Shown: positions 17,018 to 25,736 of the stretch, piece after piece
Numbering within the stretch: position 1 is the stretch's first letter
Layout of the letters: every line of letters begins with the position of its first letter
NCBI GenBank assembly: GCA_035531755.1
Contig: DATKSK010000071.1
Location: forward strand, 26,461 to 90,460
DNA: 64,000 nucleotides
Direction of reading: 5' to 3'
Origin: Acidimicrobiales bacterium
GTDB lineage: Bacteria > Actinomycetota > Acidimicrobiia > Acidimicrobiales > UBA8190
The notes under the pieces: generated by a model
What the model was told of the DNA's origin: nothing
What the model saw: the letters and a program-made list of their open reading frames with translations, nothing else
The model's database searches: none
Made by a program: the position numbers and the translations under genes

Positions 17018-17053
17018 CAACGGCTCAGCTCGGTCACCCGGGCTGAGCCGTTG
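17018..17053. terminator. 12-bp stem-loop between flp and the convergent gene
   Basis: The arms CAACGGCTCAGC (17018-17029) and GCTGAGCCGTTG (17042-17053) are perfect reverse complements with a 12-nt loop. It lies 26 bp after the second pilin stop and 25 bp from the end of the opposing gene, so it can end transcription from both sides. No long T-run is present, as is common in such GC-rich genomes. Confidence 0.75.
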
Positions 17054-17077
17054 GCGCGTCCGGGCTCAGTCGCGCGC

Positions 17078-18625
17078 TCAGGCCCCGGACAGGCTGCCCC
17101 CGGTCGGCGGGCCGACGTAGTGCAGCACCACCGCCGTGCCCGATCGCCACACCACCCGCCAGCGGGCGTCGTGCTCCAGGTACGTCGACAGTGGCGTCCC
17201 CGGCGTCCACAGCACGTACGACACGTCGTAGGAACGCAGCTCGGGGTCCGGGTCAGCGGTGAGCTGGTCGAGTGCCAGGTAGCGCGAGAGCACCCCGTCA
17301 CCCGTGTAGAGCTCGGTGCGGCCGTCGACGAACACCGGCCGGCCCACCCAGTCGAGGTAGTCGCTCCACAGGTAGGTGGCGAAGACCCGGCCAGGATGGT
17401 GCTGCAGGTAGGCCACCGCCCGCACGGGGACACTGGCGGCGGGCTGGCCCGCCCGGTGCCACGGCCCGTGCAGCATGGAGAGCGCCAGCACCGCCACCAG
17501 CGGCCACACGAGCAGCGACGGGCGCAACCGCTCCTGGCGGATCGGGGGACACCGGGCCGCCAGGGCACACCACCCGATGGCGAAGTACGGGATGAAGCGC
17601 GCTGCGTCGAGCGCGGAGACCAGGAGGAACCCGGCCAGGACGAGCTCGACCGCGGGGACCTCGGCGTCCGACAGCACCACATAGGCGGCCGTGATCACCA
17701 CGGGGAGGACGATCACGGCGAGCGTCGCCGGGTCGTGGAAGTTCGGGGACTGCCACTCGCCGATCAGGCGACGGACGGTCTGGTTGAACGTCACGCCCAG
17801 CGCGCTGGCGTAGACGCCGGGACCGAACGGATTGACGAAGGTGGCGACGCCCGACGCCAGGAAGACGATGACGACGGGGCGGCGTGCCAGGGGTTCGGAC
17901 ACGACCAGGCGGCCGCGGCGTATCGGCGCGGCGGCGGCCACCACCTCCAGGAGGAGGATCCCCAGGCCGAGGAGGAAGCTCCCGTGGAGGTTGGCCCACA
18001 GCACGAACAGGACGGGCACCGCCCACAGCCATCCGCGACGGCGGCGTGCCCGGGTGAGCAGCACCAGCAGCAGGGCGACGAAGAAGTAGCTGACCACCTG
18101 GGGGCGGTCGTCCAGGAACAAGGTGACGGCCGCGCCGGTCTCCACGCAGAGCAGGCCCGTCCAGGTCCACCCCGCCCCCACCATCCGGGAGCGGACGGCG
18201 ACCGCCACGACGGTGAGCGACGCCAGGCCCGCCGACAACAGCCAGAAGGCCACCGGCCCGAGCCACCGCACCGACTGGGCGAGCAGGACGTCGTACCCCC
18301 ACTCGGGGGAGATCCACGAGTGCCCGGTCACGGTGTAGGAGAAGACGTCGCGGGTGATCACCCGGTGGTGGTCGAGCATCCACACCCCGGCGGCGCGGTG
18401 CCAGAAGGTGTCGTCGAACACCCCGCTGTGCAGCGCGTCGCGCCAGGCCAGCAGGCATCCCACCACGACCCCGACGACCCCGACGGGCAGGGCCACGCCG
18501 CGCAGCACGCCGAGGCGGCGCGCCGGGCCCCGAGGTGTCGGCGTACCCGTGCCGTCCCCGGCGCCGGCGGCCGGGGGGCGCAGCGCGTCCTCCGGTGGTG
18601 CCTGCGACGGTCGGCCTGGCGACAC
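17078..18625 (-). CDS. Multi-pass membrane protein with GT-C-like layout (paralogue)
   Basis: The protein has 515 residues from a GTG preceded by GGAGGGAGGATGC. It has about ten membrane helices and a soluble C-terminus. The landmarks run parallel to those of the 12347 protein: DDTFWHRAAGVWMLDHHR, VFSYTVTGHSWISPEWGY, DDRPQVVSYFF, VLWANLHGSFLLGLGIL, FVNPFGPGVYASAL, GEWQSPNFHDPATL, YLWSDYLDWVGRPVFVDGR and VSYVLWTP. The acidic loops in the first third could bind a sugar donor or metal as in GT-C enzymes, but no family-specific catalytic residue can be named. It is convergent with the second flp gene and divergent from the DUF6390-like gene. Confidence 0.7.
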   Translation of the reverse strand: MSPGRPSQAPPEDALRPPAAGAGDGTGTPTPRGPARRLGVLRGVALPVGVVGVVVGCLLAWRDALHSGVFDDTFWHRAAGVWMLDHHRVITRDVFSYTVTGHSWISPEWGYDVLLAQSVRWLGPVAFWLLSAGLASLTVVAVAVRSRMVGAGWTWTGLLCVETGAAVTLFLDDRPQVVSYFFVALLLVLLTRARRRRGWLWAVPVLFVLWANLHGSFLLGLGILLLEVVAAAAPIRRGRLVVSEPLARRPVVIVFLASGVATFVNPFGPGVYASALGVTFNQTVRRLIGEWQSPNFHDPATLAVIVLPVVITAAYVVLSDAEVPAVELVLAGFLLVSALDAARFIPYFAIGWCALAARCPPIRQERLRPSLLVWPLVAVLALSMLHGPWHRAGQPAASVPVRAVAYLQHHPGRVFATYLWSDYLDWVGRPVFVDGRTELYTGDGVLSRYLALDQLTADPDPELRSYDVSYVLWTPGTPLSTYLEHDARWRVVWRSGTAVVLHYVGPPTGGSLSGA

Positions 18626-18816
18626 GCATCCTCCCTCCACGGCGAACGGCCTGGACGCGTCCGGGCCCGCCAATGATCGCGTGCGGTCGGGCGGCGGCGG
18701 CGCATCCGGGACCCGCCCGATGCGCCGGCGGCGGGGCCGCCGGGTGGGACCGCCGAGGACGGTGCCTACACTCGACACGCTCCCCCGCCGAACGGCGCCG
18801 ACGGAAGGTGACTTGC

Positions 18817-19596
18817 ATGGACGAGCCGGTGACAGCGCCCGGGCCTGTGCTGTTCGCCCGCTACGCCTACCCGCCGAACGCTCTCGGCTACTGCGGGCCG
18901 GCCGATCCCGAGGGGCTCCTGGGCGCCGCTGCTGCTGCCGACGCCGCCGCCGCTGTCGTCGACGTCGTCGAGGTGGAGGCGCTGGCCGACCGGGCGGCCC
19001 ACTTCACGGGCGCGTGGCCGTACCTGCGGCTGATCGCGGCGAGCAACGACGTCCTCGACCCGCTCGACGCCCGCGTCGTCGACGCCTACTGGGTGGGCAA
19101 CGCGCTGCTCGACCGCGTGCCGCCGGCGGGCCTCGCCGAGGTCGTCGACGCTCAGCTCGAGCTGGGGCACGGCCCGGCGGCCGCGGCCGCCCCCGGCACC
19201 GTCCCCGCCGGCGGTCACGCCAATCACAGCTTCCACGTCTTCGCGGTGTACCCGTGGCTCGGCCTGCTGCGCTCGGGGATGGAGGGGCCGCCGCTCATGG
19301 TGCTCGACCGTTGCCGCATCCGGTGGGGCACCGTCGAGGCCGTCGACGCGGACGCCGCCACGGTGCGAAGCCGGACCCTGCGCTTCTCCGACGGGCGCTT
19401 GGAGCTCGGCCACGAGCGGGTGGAGGACGTTCGGTACCGCATCGACGGTGTCGGCTTCGTCGGCGATCTGGCGCCGGGCGACAGCGTCTCGATGCACTGG
19501 GACTGGGTGTGCGAACGCCTCAGCCCGGCGCGCCGCGAGCGGCTGCAGGCGTCGACCGAGCGCAGCCTGGGGGTCGTGAACGCGCTCGACGCCTGA
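18817..19596 (+). CDS. DUF6390-like protein of unknown function
   Basis: The protein has 259 residues from the ATG at 18817, behind GGAAGGTGACTTGC. It opens with VLFARYAYPPNALGYCGPAD, which I associate with the actinobacterial DUF6390 family. Other landmarks are HFTGAWPYLRLIA, DAYWVGNALLDRV, NHSFHVFAVYPWLGLL, LDRCRIRWGTVEAVD and SMHWDWVCERLS. It has no signal peptide or membrane helix, so it is probably cytoplasmic. I recall such proteins near hydrogenase genes in other actinobacteria, but no hydrogenase is seen here. TACACT at 18769-18774 may be its -10 box. Confidence 0.7.
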   Translation: MDEPVTAPGPVLFARYAYPPNALGYCGPADPEGLLGAAAAADAAAAVVDVVEVEALADRAAHFTGAWPYLRLIAASNDVLDPLDARVVDAYWVGNALLDRVPPAGLAEVVDAQLELGHGPAAAAAPGTVPAGGHANHSFHVFAVYPWLGLLRSGMEGPPLMVLDRCRIRWGTVEAVDADAATVRSRTLRFSDGRLELGHERVEDVRYRIDGVGFVGDLAPGDSVSMHWDWVCERLSPARRERLQASTERSLGVVNALDA

Positions 19597-19793
19597 CTGC
19601 GGTCACGCCGCTCCGGGGTGGCGGTGAAGGGGCGCCCGGCCCCTCACCGGTGTCGCCGGGTTGGGGCCGCGGCGACCGTCGACCTTGGACGGCGGCCAGC
19701 CGTCCAGCGCCACCGGGAGCACCGGTGTGACCGATGTGCCGGTGACAGACCATTCGAGAAGCAGCGTGCCCGCGGGAGCGACGGTGACGGGCA

Positions 19794-20048
19794 TCACGGC
19801 CGACCACCGAAAGACGGGTGGCACGACACCGACAGTGCGCCGTAGCCGCGCCGGGCACGCCCACACCCCTGCACGCGGACGATCGGGGTGGGAACGGTGA
19901 CGTTCGCCATGCCGCGGTGCGCACCTTGGGTGTGTGCGCCCGTACGGAGGGGGACCAATCGCGACCCGGACGGGCTCACCGCGTCGGCGATGCAGGCGAA
20001 CAGCACCGCCAGGTCGACCCCGACCAGCACCGCCACGACCTCGAGCAT
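19794..20048 (-). CDS. Small membrane-anchored hypothetical protein
   Basis: The protein has 84 residues and is not recognised. The ATG at 20048 has an excellent ribosome site (CAGGAGGGCGAG). Residues 4-23 (VVAVLVGVDLAVLFACIADA) form one hydrophobic helix. The rest is basic, with three further cysteines. A 14-bp DosR-like palindrome lies 57-70 bp upstream, which supports it as an expressed gene of the stress island. A downstream leftward frame (19603-19866) could suggest a frameshifted longer protein, but I see no proof. Confidence 0.45.
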   Translation of the reverse strand: MLEVVAVLVGVDLAVLFACIADAVSPSGSRLVPLRTGAHTQGAHRGMANVTVPTPIVRVQGCGRARRGYGALSVSCHPSFGGRP

Positions 20049-20104
20049 CTCGCCCTCCTGCTTCTTCCTCCTTGCAGTGTCGTCAGGCCGGGCACGGTGC
20101 CCAA

Positions 20105-20118
20105 GGGTCCAAGGTCAT
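20105..20118 (-). promoter_or_regulatory. DosR/DevR-like box
   Basis: On the minus strand this reads ATGACCTTGGACCC, an imperfect form of the GGGAC-N4-GTCCC core. The same GACCTTGGACCCT string recurs at 29981, before the DUF1918 gene. It lies 57-70 bp upstream of the small leftward gene starting at 20048. Confidence 0.45.
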
Positions 20119-20210
20119 GGCGCAGGCCGCCGACCGGCCGGTTCGCCCTGGCGCCCACCCGACCAGCCGTTTCCGTCGGCGCCCAGCCGGGCGGCCGGGG
20201 CCCCGAGCGG

Positions 20211-21800
20211 CTACCTGGGCCCCCGGGCACCCTCCGGGGCACCCTCCGGGGCACCCTCCGGGGCACCCTCCGGGGCACCCGCCGGGGCACCCTCCGGGGC
20301 ACCCGGTGTCCGCCGGCCGTCGACCCCCGACCCGGGGGGCGCGGGCGCCGGCCGACCGAAGGCGGCGAGGGCCGCCTCGATCGAGTCATGCACCGGCACG
20401 TGCGCGGTGTCCACCGGCACGGCGACGGGCCAGGGTCGGGCCCGGGCAACCAGGGCGCGCCCCACCTCCTCGTCGGCGCCCGAGACGTCGGCGCCCGAGT
20501 CCCGGCGGGCCCGGAGCCGGGGCACGGTCACGTCGAGCCCGGCAGTGCACTGCACGACGACGAGCGCACTGGTCGTGTCGTCGGCCAGGCGCTCGGCGGC
20601 GTCGTGCCAGCGCCGGTCCGTGAAGGTGGCGTCGAGCACGACGGACTGGCCCAGGCCGAGCGCGGCGCGGGCGCGCCCGAGGAGGGTCAGGTAGGTGCGC
20701 TCGGTCGTCTCGGGCGAGTACCCCTCGCCGCCGAACGGGGCGAGGGGCGCCGTCGCCGCGCCCGGGTCGACGAGCTCGCGCCGTACCTCGTCGGAGCGGA
20801 GCACGGGCCAGCCCAGGCGCTCGCCCACGGCCGCGGCGACGGTGGACTTCCCGGTGCCGGGCGCGCCGCACACCACCCCCAGCACGACGCGGCCCTCCTC
20901 GAGATGGTGGAGCGCCAGGTCGAGCAGGGCAGGAGCGCCGGAGGCCGCGCCGTCTGCCTGGGAGGCACGGATGCACGCCACCTCGGCGCGCACCAGGGCG
21001 CGCTGGGCGCAATAGTGGTGGACGAGCGACGGCGGGAAGAGGTCCCCGGCCATTTCCTCGTAGAGGCGCAGGAACGTCGCCGCCGCGGCCGGCGCCCCGA
21101 GGCGCTCGAGGTCCATGGCCAAGAAGGCGACGTCGGCGATGACGTCGACGTGGCGAAGCCTCGGGTCGAACTCCACACAGTCGAGGACGCGCGGCCCGTC
21201 GTCGAGAAGGAACACGTCGGTGGCGAGCAGGTCGCCGTGGCCGTCGCACACCCGGCCGGCGGTGACGCGCTGGTCGAACAGCGCCCGGCGCCCCGCCAGA
21301 AAGCCCAGGGCGAGGTCCTCCACGCGCGCCACCGTCGTCGGCGCCAGCTCGGGCCCCGCGTACGCCGTCAGGCTGTCCAGGCATCCCCGCCACGTCTCGG
21401 CGACGGCGTCGGCGCCGCCACCGGCGTCGATCGCCGGCGAACGGGCCGCCTTTGCGTGGAAGTCGGCGAGCACCGATGCCAGCCGTGCCAGCTGGACGTC
21501 GAGGTCCGGGGCGTGTGCCTGTGCCTGCGCGGCCAGGCTGCGGTCCGCGGGCAGGCGGCGCATCACGACGGCATGGTCGAGCGTGCGGTCGCCGAGGACG
21601 ACGTCTGCGACGCCCAGGTACACGTCGGGGCTCAGGCGCCGGTTGGCTTCGACCTCGGCCTCGCAGGCGGCGCGACGGGCCTCGGCGGTGCCGAAGTCCA
21701 GAAACGGGAATCGGACCGGCTTCTTGTACTTGAGGACGACGTCGTCGAGGAACACCAGGACCGAGACGTGCGTCTCGACGACGGTCGGGCCCGGTCTCAC
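20211..21800 (-). CDS. Bifunctional APH-like kinase / AAA P-loop protein (Rv2004c-like)
   Basis: The protein has 529 residues. The GTG at 21800 overlaps the upstream stop (GTGA) and is preferred to an ATG at 21860. The N-terminal half is an aminoglycoside-phosphotransferase-like kinase: VCDGHGDLLATDVF with HGD near 188-190, and RVLDCVEFDPRLRHVDVIAD. The C-terminal half has the P-loop GAPGTGKST near 312-320, SDEVRRELVD and VVLDATFTDRRWHDAA. Rv2004c, a DosR-regulon protein of M. tuberculosis next to a universal stress protein, has the same two-part plan. The C-terminus is a repetitive (GAPE)n tail from a 12-bp DNA repeat. The substrate is unknown. Confidence 0.8.
   Translation of the reverse strand: MRPGPTVVETHVSVLVFLDDVVLKYKKPVRFPFLDFGTAEARRAACEAEVEANRRLSPDVYLGVADVVLGDRTLDHAVVMRRLPADRSLAAQAQAHAPDLDVQLARLASVLADFHAKAARSPAIDAGGGADAVAETWRGCLDSLTAYAGPELAPTTVARVEDLALGFLAGRRALFDQRVTAGRVCDGHGDLLATDVFLLDDGPRVLDCVEFDPRLRHVDVIADVAFLAMDLERLGAPAAAATFLRLYEEMAGDLFPPSLVHHYCAQRALVRAEVACIRASQADGAASGAPALLDLALHHLEEGRVVLGVVCGAPGTGKSTVAAAVGERLGWPVLRSDEVRRELVDPGAATAPLAPFGGEGYSPETTERTYLTLLGRARAALGLGQSVVLDATFTDRRWHDAAERLADDTTSALVVVQCTAGLDVTVPRLRARRDSGADVSGADEEVGRALVARARPWPVAVPVDTAHVPVHDSIEAALAAFGRPAPAPPGSGVDGRRTPGAPEGAPAGAPEGAPEGAPEGAPEGARGPR
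20222..20303. repeat. 12-bp tandem repeat encoding a (Gly-Ala-Pro-Glu)n tail
   Basis: The unit GGGGCACCCTCC is repeated about six and a half times with one variant (CGCC for CTCC). It lies inside the 3' end of the leftward APH-ATPase gene and, because its length is a multiple of three, adds GAPE units without a frameshift. Copy number is likely to vary between strains. Confidence 0.85.
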
Positions 21801-22549
21801 GGATCCGTGGAGCGACGCACCATGGCGACGTCGGGTCTCCACGCCAGCGCCTCCAGGCACACGAGTGGGACGAGCAGGTGGGGGATGTCGATGCCCTGCA
21901 CGAGCACGGACCGCAACAGGGACGAGCGGCCCGGCGTCACGGCGTGCCGCCAGAGCATGACCACCAGGTCGGCGCTGGCGGCGTAGGCGCGCAGCTCGTG
22001 CGCGGGCTCGCCCGTCACCACCCGGAGAGCCTCAGGGGTGGCGCCGTGGCGCCGACGGAGCTCGTCGAACCACACCGACGCGTGATGCCCCGACCCCTCC
22101 CACATCCTCGGACGGTTGTCCTCGGTCAGCACGTGGAGAACCGTCGACTGGACGCCGGCCTCGACCAGGCGTCGACGCAGGGTCCGGGCACCGGCGGCGA
22201 CCTCGTCACTGCCGTCCGACGCGATGAGCACCCGTCGGATGCCCGACGCCGGACGAGCGCGCTGCCCGGCCCCGGCTCCTTCCTCGGCGGGGATGGCTCC
22301 CCGTGGCCGGCGGCGGGCCGGCCTGGAGGGCAGCACCAGGACCGGCCCCGCCACCAGCGCGGCGCGCGCCAGGAGCTGATCGGCGGCCCGTCCGGGGGCG
22401 ATCCCGTCCGGGAGGACGTCCACGACGGGCTCGAGGTCGAACACGCGCCCCAGGTCGCCCGCGAGGAGGGCCCAGTCGGCACCGTCGTCGGCGGCGTCAG
22501 CCGCGACGGCCCGGACCGGTGGCTGTGCGGATTGCACGCTCGGCCTCAT
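21797..22549 (-). CDS. Universal-stress-like protein
   Basis: The protein has 250 residues from an ATG overlapping the GH65 stop (ATGA). Residues 1-90 look like a degenerate first Usp domain. The second domain begins RRVLIASDGSDEVAAGARTL, continues with STVLHVLTEDNR and VVTGEPAHELRAYA, and ends GRSSLLRSVLVQGIDIPHLL, at the place of the usual G-x-x-G-x9-G-S/T nucleotide loop, which is only partly kept. It lies between GH65 and the APH-ATPase gene. Usp next to an Rv2004c-like protein is also the order in the M. tuberculosis DosR regulon (Rv2005c-Rv2004c). Confidence 0.75.
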   Translation of the reverse strand: MRPSVQSAQPPVRAVAADAADDGADWALLAGDLGRVFDLEPVVDVLPDGIAPGRAADQLLARAALVAGPVLVLPSRPARRRPRGAIPAEEGAGAGQRARPASGIRRVLIASDGSDEVAAGARTLRRRLVEAGVQSTVLHVLTEDNRPRMWEGSGHHASVWFDELRRRHGATPEALRVVTGEPAHELRAYAASADLVVMLWRHAVTPGRSSLLRSVLVQGIDIPHLLVPLVCLEALAWRPDVAMVRRSTDP

Positions 22550-24825
22550 GCGACGACCTCCTCGTCCTCGGCACCCGGGCCCGGTATTCCCGACAGGCCC
22601 GGTCCGCCCGACAGGCCCGGTCCGCCCGACGGGCCCGACATGGCCCCGGCCTGCTCCACCCACCCGCCGGGTGGCTGCACCACCACGGGCGGGCCCGCCC
22701 CCAGTCTGATCCGCACCGGTGCCGAGCACCGGACGTGCACCCGTTCGTTGCGACAGCGGAGCCGCACCACGTGGCCGTGCCAGCGCAGCCGCAGGCGCAG
22801 CTCCTCCCACCGGGCCGGGATGTGGGGATCGAGGACGAGGGCGTCGTCGTCGGGCCCCGTGACCCGTACGCCCGCGAACCCCATCACCAACGCCTGCCAC
22901 AGGCCGCCCAGGGTGGCGAGGTGCAGGCCACCCGCCGTCGTGCCGGTCACGTCGTCGAGGTCGATGCGCTGCGCGATGTCGAGGAAGGCGAGCGCCTCGT
23001 CCAGCCGCCCGAGACGAGCCAGCAGCGCGGCGTGGATGGCAGGCGACAGGGAGCTCCCGTGGGCCGTGCGGGGGAGGTAGTAGTCCATGTCGCGCGCCAG
23101 GACCCCGGGCGGCCCGACCGGGGGGATGACATGGTGGAGCATCAGCACGTCGGCCTGCTTGATGATCTGCGAGCGCGACACGCGATCGTGGCCGAGCACG
23201 AGGTCGGCGGCCACGGGAACCGGCCCGACGTCCTCGACCCGGAGCGGCTCCAGGAGATCGAAGCCCACGAACTGGACGTGGTGACCCGCCTCGGGGTCGT
23301 ACCCGTCGACGAGTGCGGCCGACACCTCGCGCCAGCGGACGGCCTCGTCGCGCTCGCCGGCCGAGCCGCTTCGCTCGACGAGCTCGGCTGCCCGCTCGAG
23401 GTTCCACGCCGCCATCTGGTTGGTGAAGGCGTTGTCGTCGACGTCCTCGTGGTACTCGTCGGGGCCGATCACCCCGTCGATGTGCCCACGTCCGGCAGCG
23501 TCGACACGGACCCGGCTCGCCCAGTACCGGGCCGTCTCGGTCAGCAGGCGCCGACCGCTCCCCTCGAGCAAGCGCCAGCTCCCCGACCACGTGGCCAGGT
23601 GCCACGCGGCCCACGCCACGTCGGCCGTGATGTGCTCTTCGAGCCGGCCGGTGCGGATGGCGACGAGATCGCCCCGATCGTCGATGCCGCTCGTCGGCGT
23701 GACGTCGCTGCCATCGTGGCCCGACTCCCAGGGAAAGCGTGCCCCCGCCCGGCCGAGGGCCGCCGCGGCGTCGACGGCCGCCGGCAGGCGGCGGATGCGG
23801 TACTCGAGCATGGCGCGTGCCGCCGACGGGTGCGTGGCCGCCAGCATGGGCAGGACGAACATGTCCGCGTCCCAGAAGACATGCCCGGCGTACGCCGCGC
23901 CCGTCAGCCCCCGGGCGCCGATGCCCGCCTCGCCGCGGTCAGGCACCGAGCTGATCGTATGGAAGACGGCCAGCCGGACGGCCTGGGTGAGCTCCTCGTC
24001 CCCGACGACCTCGATGTCCGCTTCCGCCCACCGCTCGGCCCAGGCGGCCTGTTGTTCGGCGAGGAGGGCCACCGCTCCGGCTTCGCAGGCCGCGGCGTGG
24101 GCGGCGGCTGCGGCGGTGCGGTTCGGCATCCGCCGCCGTCCCGACACGAACGAGGAGATGCGGACCAGGTGTGTCTCGCGGTCGCGGTCGACCCGCTCGG
24201 GGGTGTCGTCGCGCATCGTCTCCACGATCCCGATGACGCCACCCCCGGTGGTGGCCCGGAAGTCGAATTGCTCGCTGCCTTCGCGCACGTCCAGGACGTC
24301 GGACGTCCCCAACGCCACGAGGACGGTGGTCCCCGGACGGCCCAGGCAGGCCCACCGCGCCGTGCGCAGGATCGAGCCGTCCTCGGCCTCGACGTCGCGC
24401 CACAGGATGCCGGAACGCAGATCGAGGATGCGCTCCCCCACGAGGGGCCCGATGTGCTCGGCCAGGGTCGCCCAGCTCCGCACGACCAGTAGCGACTCCG
24501 CGCCGTCGTTGCGCTCGTACACACCCGACACGAACACACCCGGGCGCGCTCCCGGGCCGTCCTCCTCGAGGCTGCCGCGGGTGCCGGTGACACCGTCGGC
24601 CAGGCTCAGCAGGCTCTCGTAGACACGCAGCATCCCGCTCGGGCCGTCCGGCACGACCAGGTACCACGGTGAGGCTGCCGGGTCGACGTCGCCGCCCGGT
24701 CGCTCGGCGAGCACCCGGTGTGCCGCCTGGGCGACGGGCCCGAGGGTGGCGGTGACGCCCTGGGGGTCAGGCAGGCGCCGCGGGGAGGGCGACCGGGGGG
24801 CGGCGCCGCGAGCGCCCGGGCTCAC
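22546..24825 (-). CDS. Glycoside hydrolase family 65 protein (disaccharide phosphorylase or trehalase type)
   Basis: The protein has 759 residues. The GTG at 24825 overlaps the upstream stop (GTGA). The N-terminal beta domain has YESLLSLADGVTGTRGSLEE. The (alpha/alpha)6 barrel carries AAYAGHVFWDADMFVLPML, GHIDGVIGPDEYHEDVDDNA with the probable catalytic Glu near residue 457, and SQIIKQADVLMLHHVIPP. GH65 members phosphorolyse trehalose, maltose or kojibiose to beta-glucose-1-phosphate, or hydrolyse trehalose. A beta-phosphoglucomutase gene lies 0.9 kb upstream, which favours a phosphorylase. The C-terminus is a Gly/Pro/Ser-rich tail with GPGLSG repeats, absent from typical members. Confidence 0.88.
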   Translation of the reverse strand: MSPGARGAAPRSPSPRRLPDPQGVTATLGPVAQAAHRVLAERPGGDVDPAASPWYLVVPDGPSGMLRVYESLLSLADGVTGTRGSLEEDGPGARPGVFVSGVYERNDGAESLLVVRSWATLAEHIGPLVGERILDLRSGILWRDVEAEDGSILRTARWACLGRPGTTVLVALGTSDVLDVREGSEQFDFRATTGGGVIGIVETMRDDTPERVDRDRETHLVRISSFVSGRRRMPNRTAAAAAHAAACEAGAVALLAEQQAAWAERWAEADIEVVGDEELTQAVRLAVFHTISSVPDRGEAGIGARGLTGAAYAGHVFWDADMFVLPMLAATHPSAARAMLEYRIRRLPAAVDAAAALGRAGARFPWESGHDGSDVTPTSGIDDRGDLVAIRTGRLEEHITADVAWAAWHLATWSGSWRLLEGSGRRLLTETARYWASRVRVDAAGRGHIDGVIGPDEYHEDVDDNAFTNQMAAWNLERAAELVERSGSAGERDEAVRWREVSAALVDGYDPEAGHHVQFVGFDLLEPLRVEDVGPVPVAADLVLGHDRVSRSQIIKQADVLMLHHVIPPVGPPGVLARDMDYYLPRTAHGSSLSPAIHAALLARLGRLDEALAFLDIAQRIDLDDVTGTTAGGLHLATLGGLWQALVMGFAGVRVTGPDDDALVLDPHIPARWEELRLRLRWHGHVVRLRCRNERVHVRCSAPVRIRLGAGPPVVVQPPGGWVEQAGAMSGPSGGPGLSGGPGLSGIPGPGAEDEEVVA

Positions 24826-25403
24826 GGGATCGGGGTGCGGGCGATGCTCCCCGGCACGCGCCTGACGCCCGTCCACGTCGTCGTCGGGGGGGACGCCGTC
24901 CGCACCTCGGCCGCACCCGGGTCGGTGCGCGTGAGCACACCGTCGGGATCGGTGGCATCCGGGGCCCCGCCGGCGGCCTCGGCCGGGATGGCGTGCAGCA
25001 TGAAGCGCCGGCCGGTGACCACGTCGAGCCTGATCGCCAGGACCACGTCCCCCGGGCTCGGGACGAGCGGCAACGCCGCCACGTCCGCCGCAGCCGGGTC
25101 CGCCTCGTCGACGGCCACGGCCAGCCCCCGGACGAGAACGCTCCAGGCCGCTCCCCCGTTGCGGTCGAGGTGGTCCACCTCGAACGCCACGAGCCCGCCG
25201 GTCGCCGCCGTGGCCATGGCACCGCGCCCCAGGCGCAAGAGGATGCGACGATCGCGGTACGCGAAGTTCACCGGCTGGACCAACGGCGCCTGCTCACGCG
25301 ACACCGCCAGGCGACCGACCGCACCCTGCTTCGCCGCCATCGCCAGGAGTCGCAGGCACTCCGGCAGGGGAATGATCTCGGATCCACGCTGGTCCACCCA
25401 CAT
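24822..25403 (-). CDS. Pyridoxamine 5'-phosphate oxidase-like (FMN-binding split barrel) protein
   Basis: The protein has 193 residues. Its landmarks, LLAMAAKQGAVGRLAVSREQ, PLVQPVNFAYRDRRILLRLG, GLVAFEVDHLD and AWSVLVRGLAVAVDEAD, are those of the small FMN- or F420-binding split-barrel family. Members reduce or bind flavin-like cofactors, and several belong to dormancy regulons in mycobacteria. It is the first gene of a four-gene leftward operon (this gene, GH65, Usp-like, APH-ATPase) joined by four-base overlaps. The palindrome at 25440 lies 37-50 bp upstream of its ATG. Confidence 0.8.
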   Translation of the reverse strand: MWVDQRGSEIIPLPECLRLLAMAAKQGAVGRLAVSREQAPLVQPVNFAYRDRRILLRLGRGAMATAATGGLVAFEVDHLDRNGGAAWSVLVRGLAVAVDEADPAAADVAALPLVPSPGDVVLAIRLDVVTGRRFMLHAIPAEAAGGAPDATDPDGVLTRTDPGAAEVRTASPPTTTWTGVRRVPGSIARTPIP

Positions 25404-25439
25404 ACGAACAAGGTTGCCAGGATCAGGTGCCGCCCCCTA

Positions 25440-25453
25440 GGGCCGTTCGTCCC
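25440..25453 (-). promoter_or_regulatory. DosR/DevR-like box before the GH65/Usp operon
   Basis: GGGCCGTTCGTCCC (plus strand) is a 14-bp dyad with one mismatch per arm pair, matching both the mycobacterial GGGAC-N4-GTCCC core and the GGGCC-N4-GGCCC form I associate with streptomycete DevR sites. The flanks CTA and CAG are not part of the match. It lies just upstream of the operon that starts at 25403. Confidence 0.6.
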
Positions 25454-25525
25454 AGGACCGGGCGCGGGGGTCCAATTCCGGCGACGAGCCGGGTCGGACG
25501 GGCCCCGAAACAGGCCCGGAAGCCG

Positions 25526-25723
25526 TCAGGCGCCCCGGCGCCGCCACGGCGGGTTGTGCAGTGGCTCCACCTCGGGGCGACGCGGATGCTCGGCGTGCTC
25601 GGCCGGGAGCACGGAGCCGGCACCCTCGAGGACCTCCCGGCACCGCCGGCACAGGCCCCGGTGGACGTGCTCGTTGGCACCACAACTGCGGCAGACCTTC
25701 TGCGTCACGGCCTTCTTCGTCAT
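25526..25723 (-). CDS. Small zinc-ribbon protein
   Basis: The protein has 65 residues from an ATG with a strong GAGGGGAGGGGCC ribosome site. Residues 10-28 contain CRSCGANEHVHRGLCRRC, two CxxC knuckles spaced for one zinc ion. The C-terminus is His/Pro/Arg-rich. It starts 13 bp after the beta-phosphoglucomutase stop, in the Hsp20-HAD unit. The role is unknown; such mini-zinc ribbons often bind nucleic acid or a partner protein. Confidence 0.65.
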   Translation of the reverse strand: MTKKAVTQKVCRSCGANEHVHRGLCRRCREVLEGAGSVLPAEHAEHPRRPEVEPLHNPPWRRRGA

Positions 25724-25736
25724 GGCCCCTCCCCTC

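Noticed and set aside
20222..20303. Regular short repeats that could suggest a CRISPR array
   Set aside because: The units are 12 bp, without spacers, and encode protein. The same applies to 34501-34584 and 1545-1617.
19818..21986. A 722-codon rightward frame opposite the APH-ATPase gene
   Set aside because: Antisense of a gene with a P-loop and HGD motif; the product is Arg/Gly-rich and featureless.
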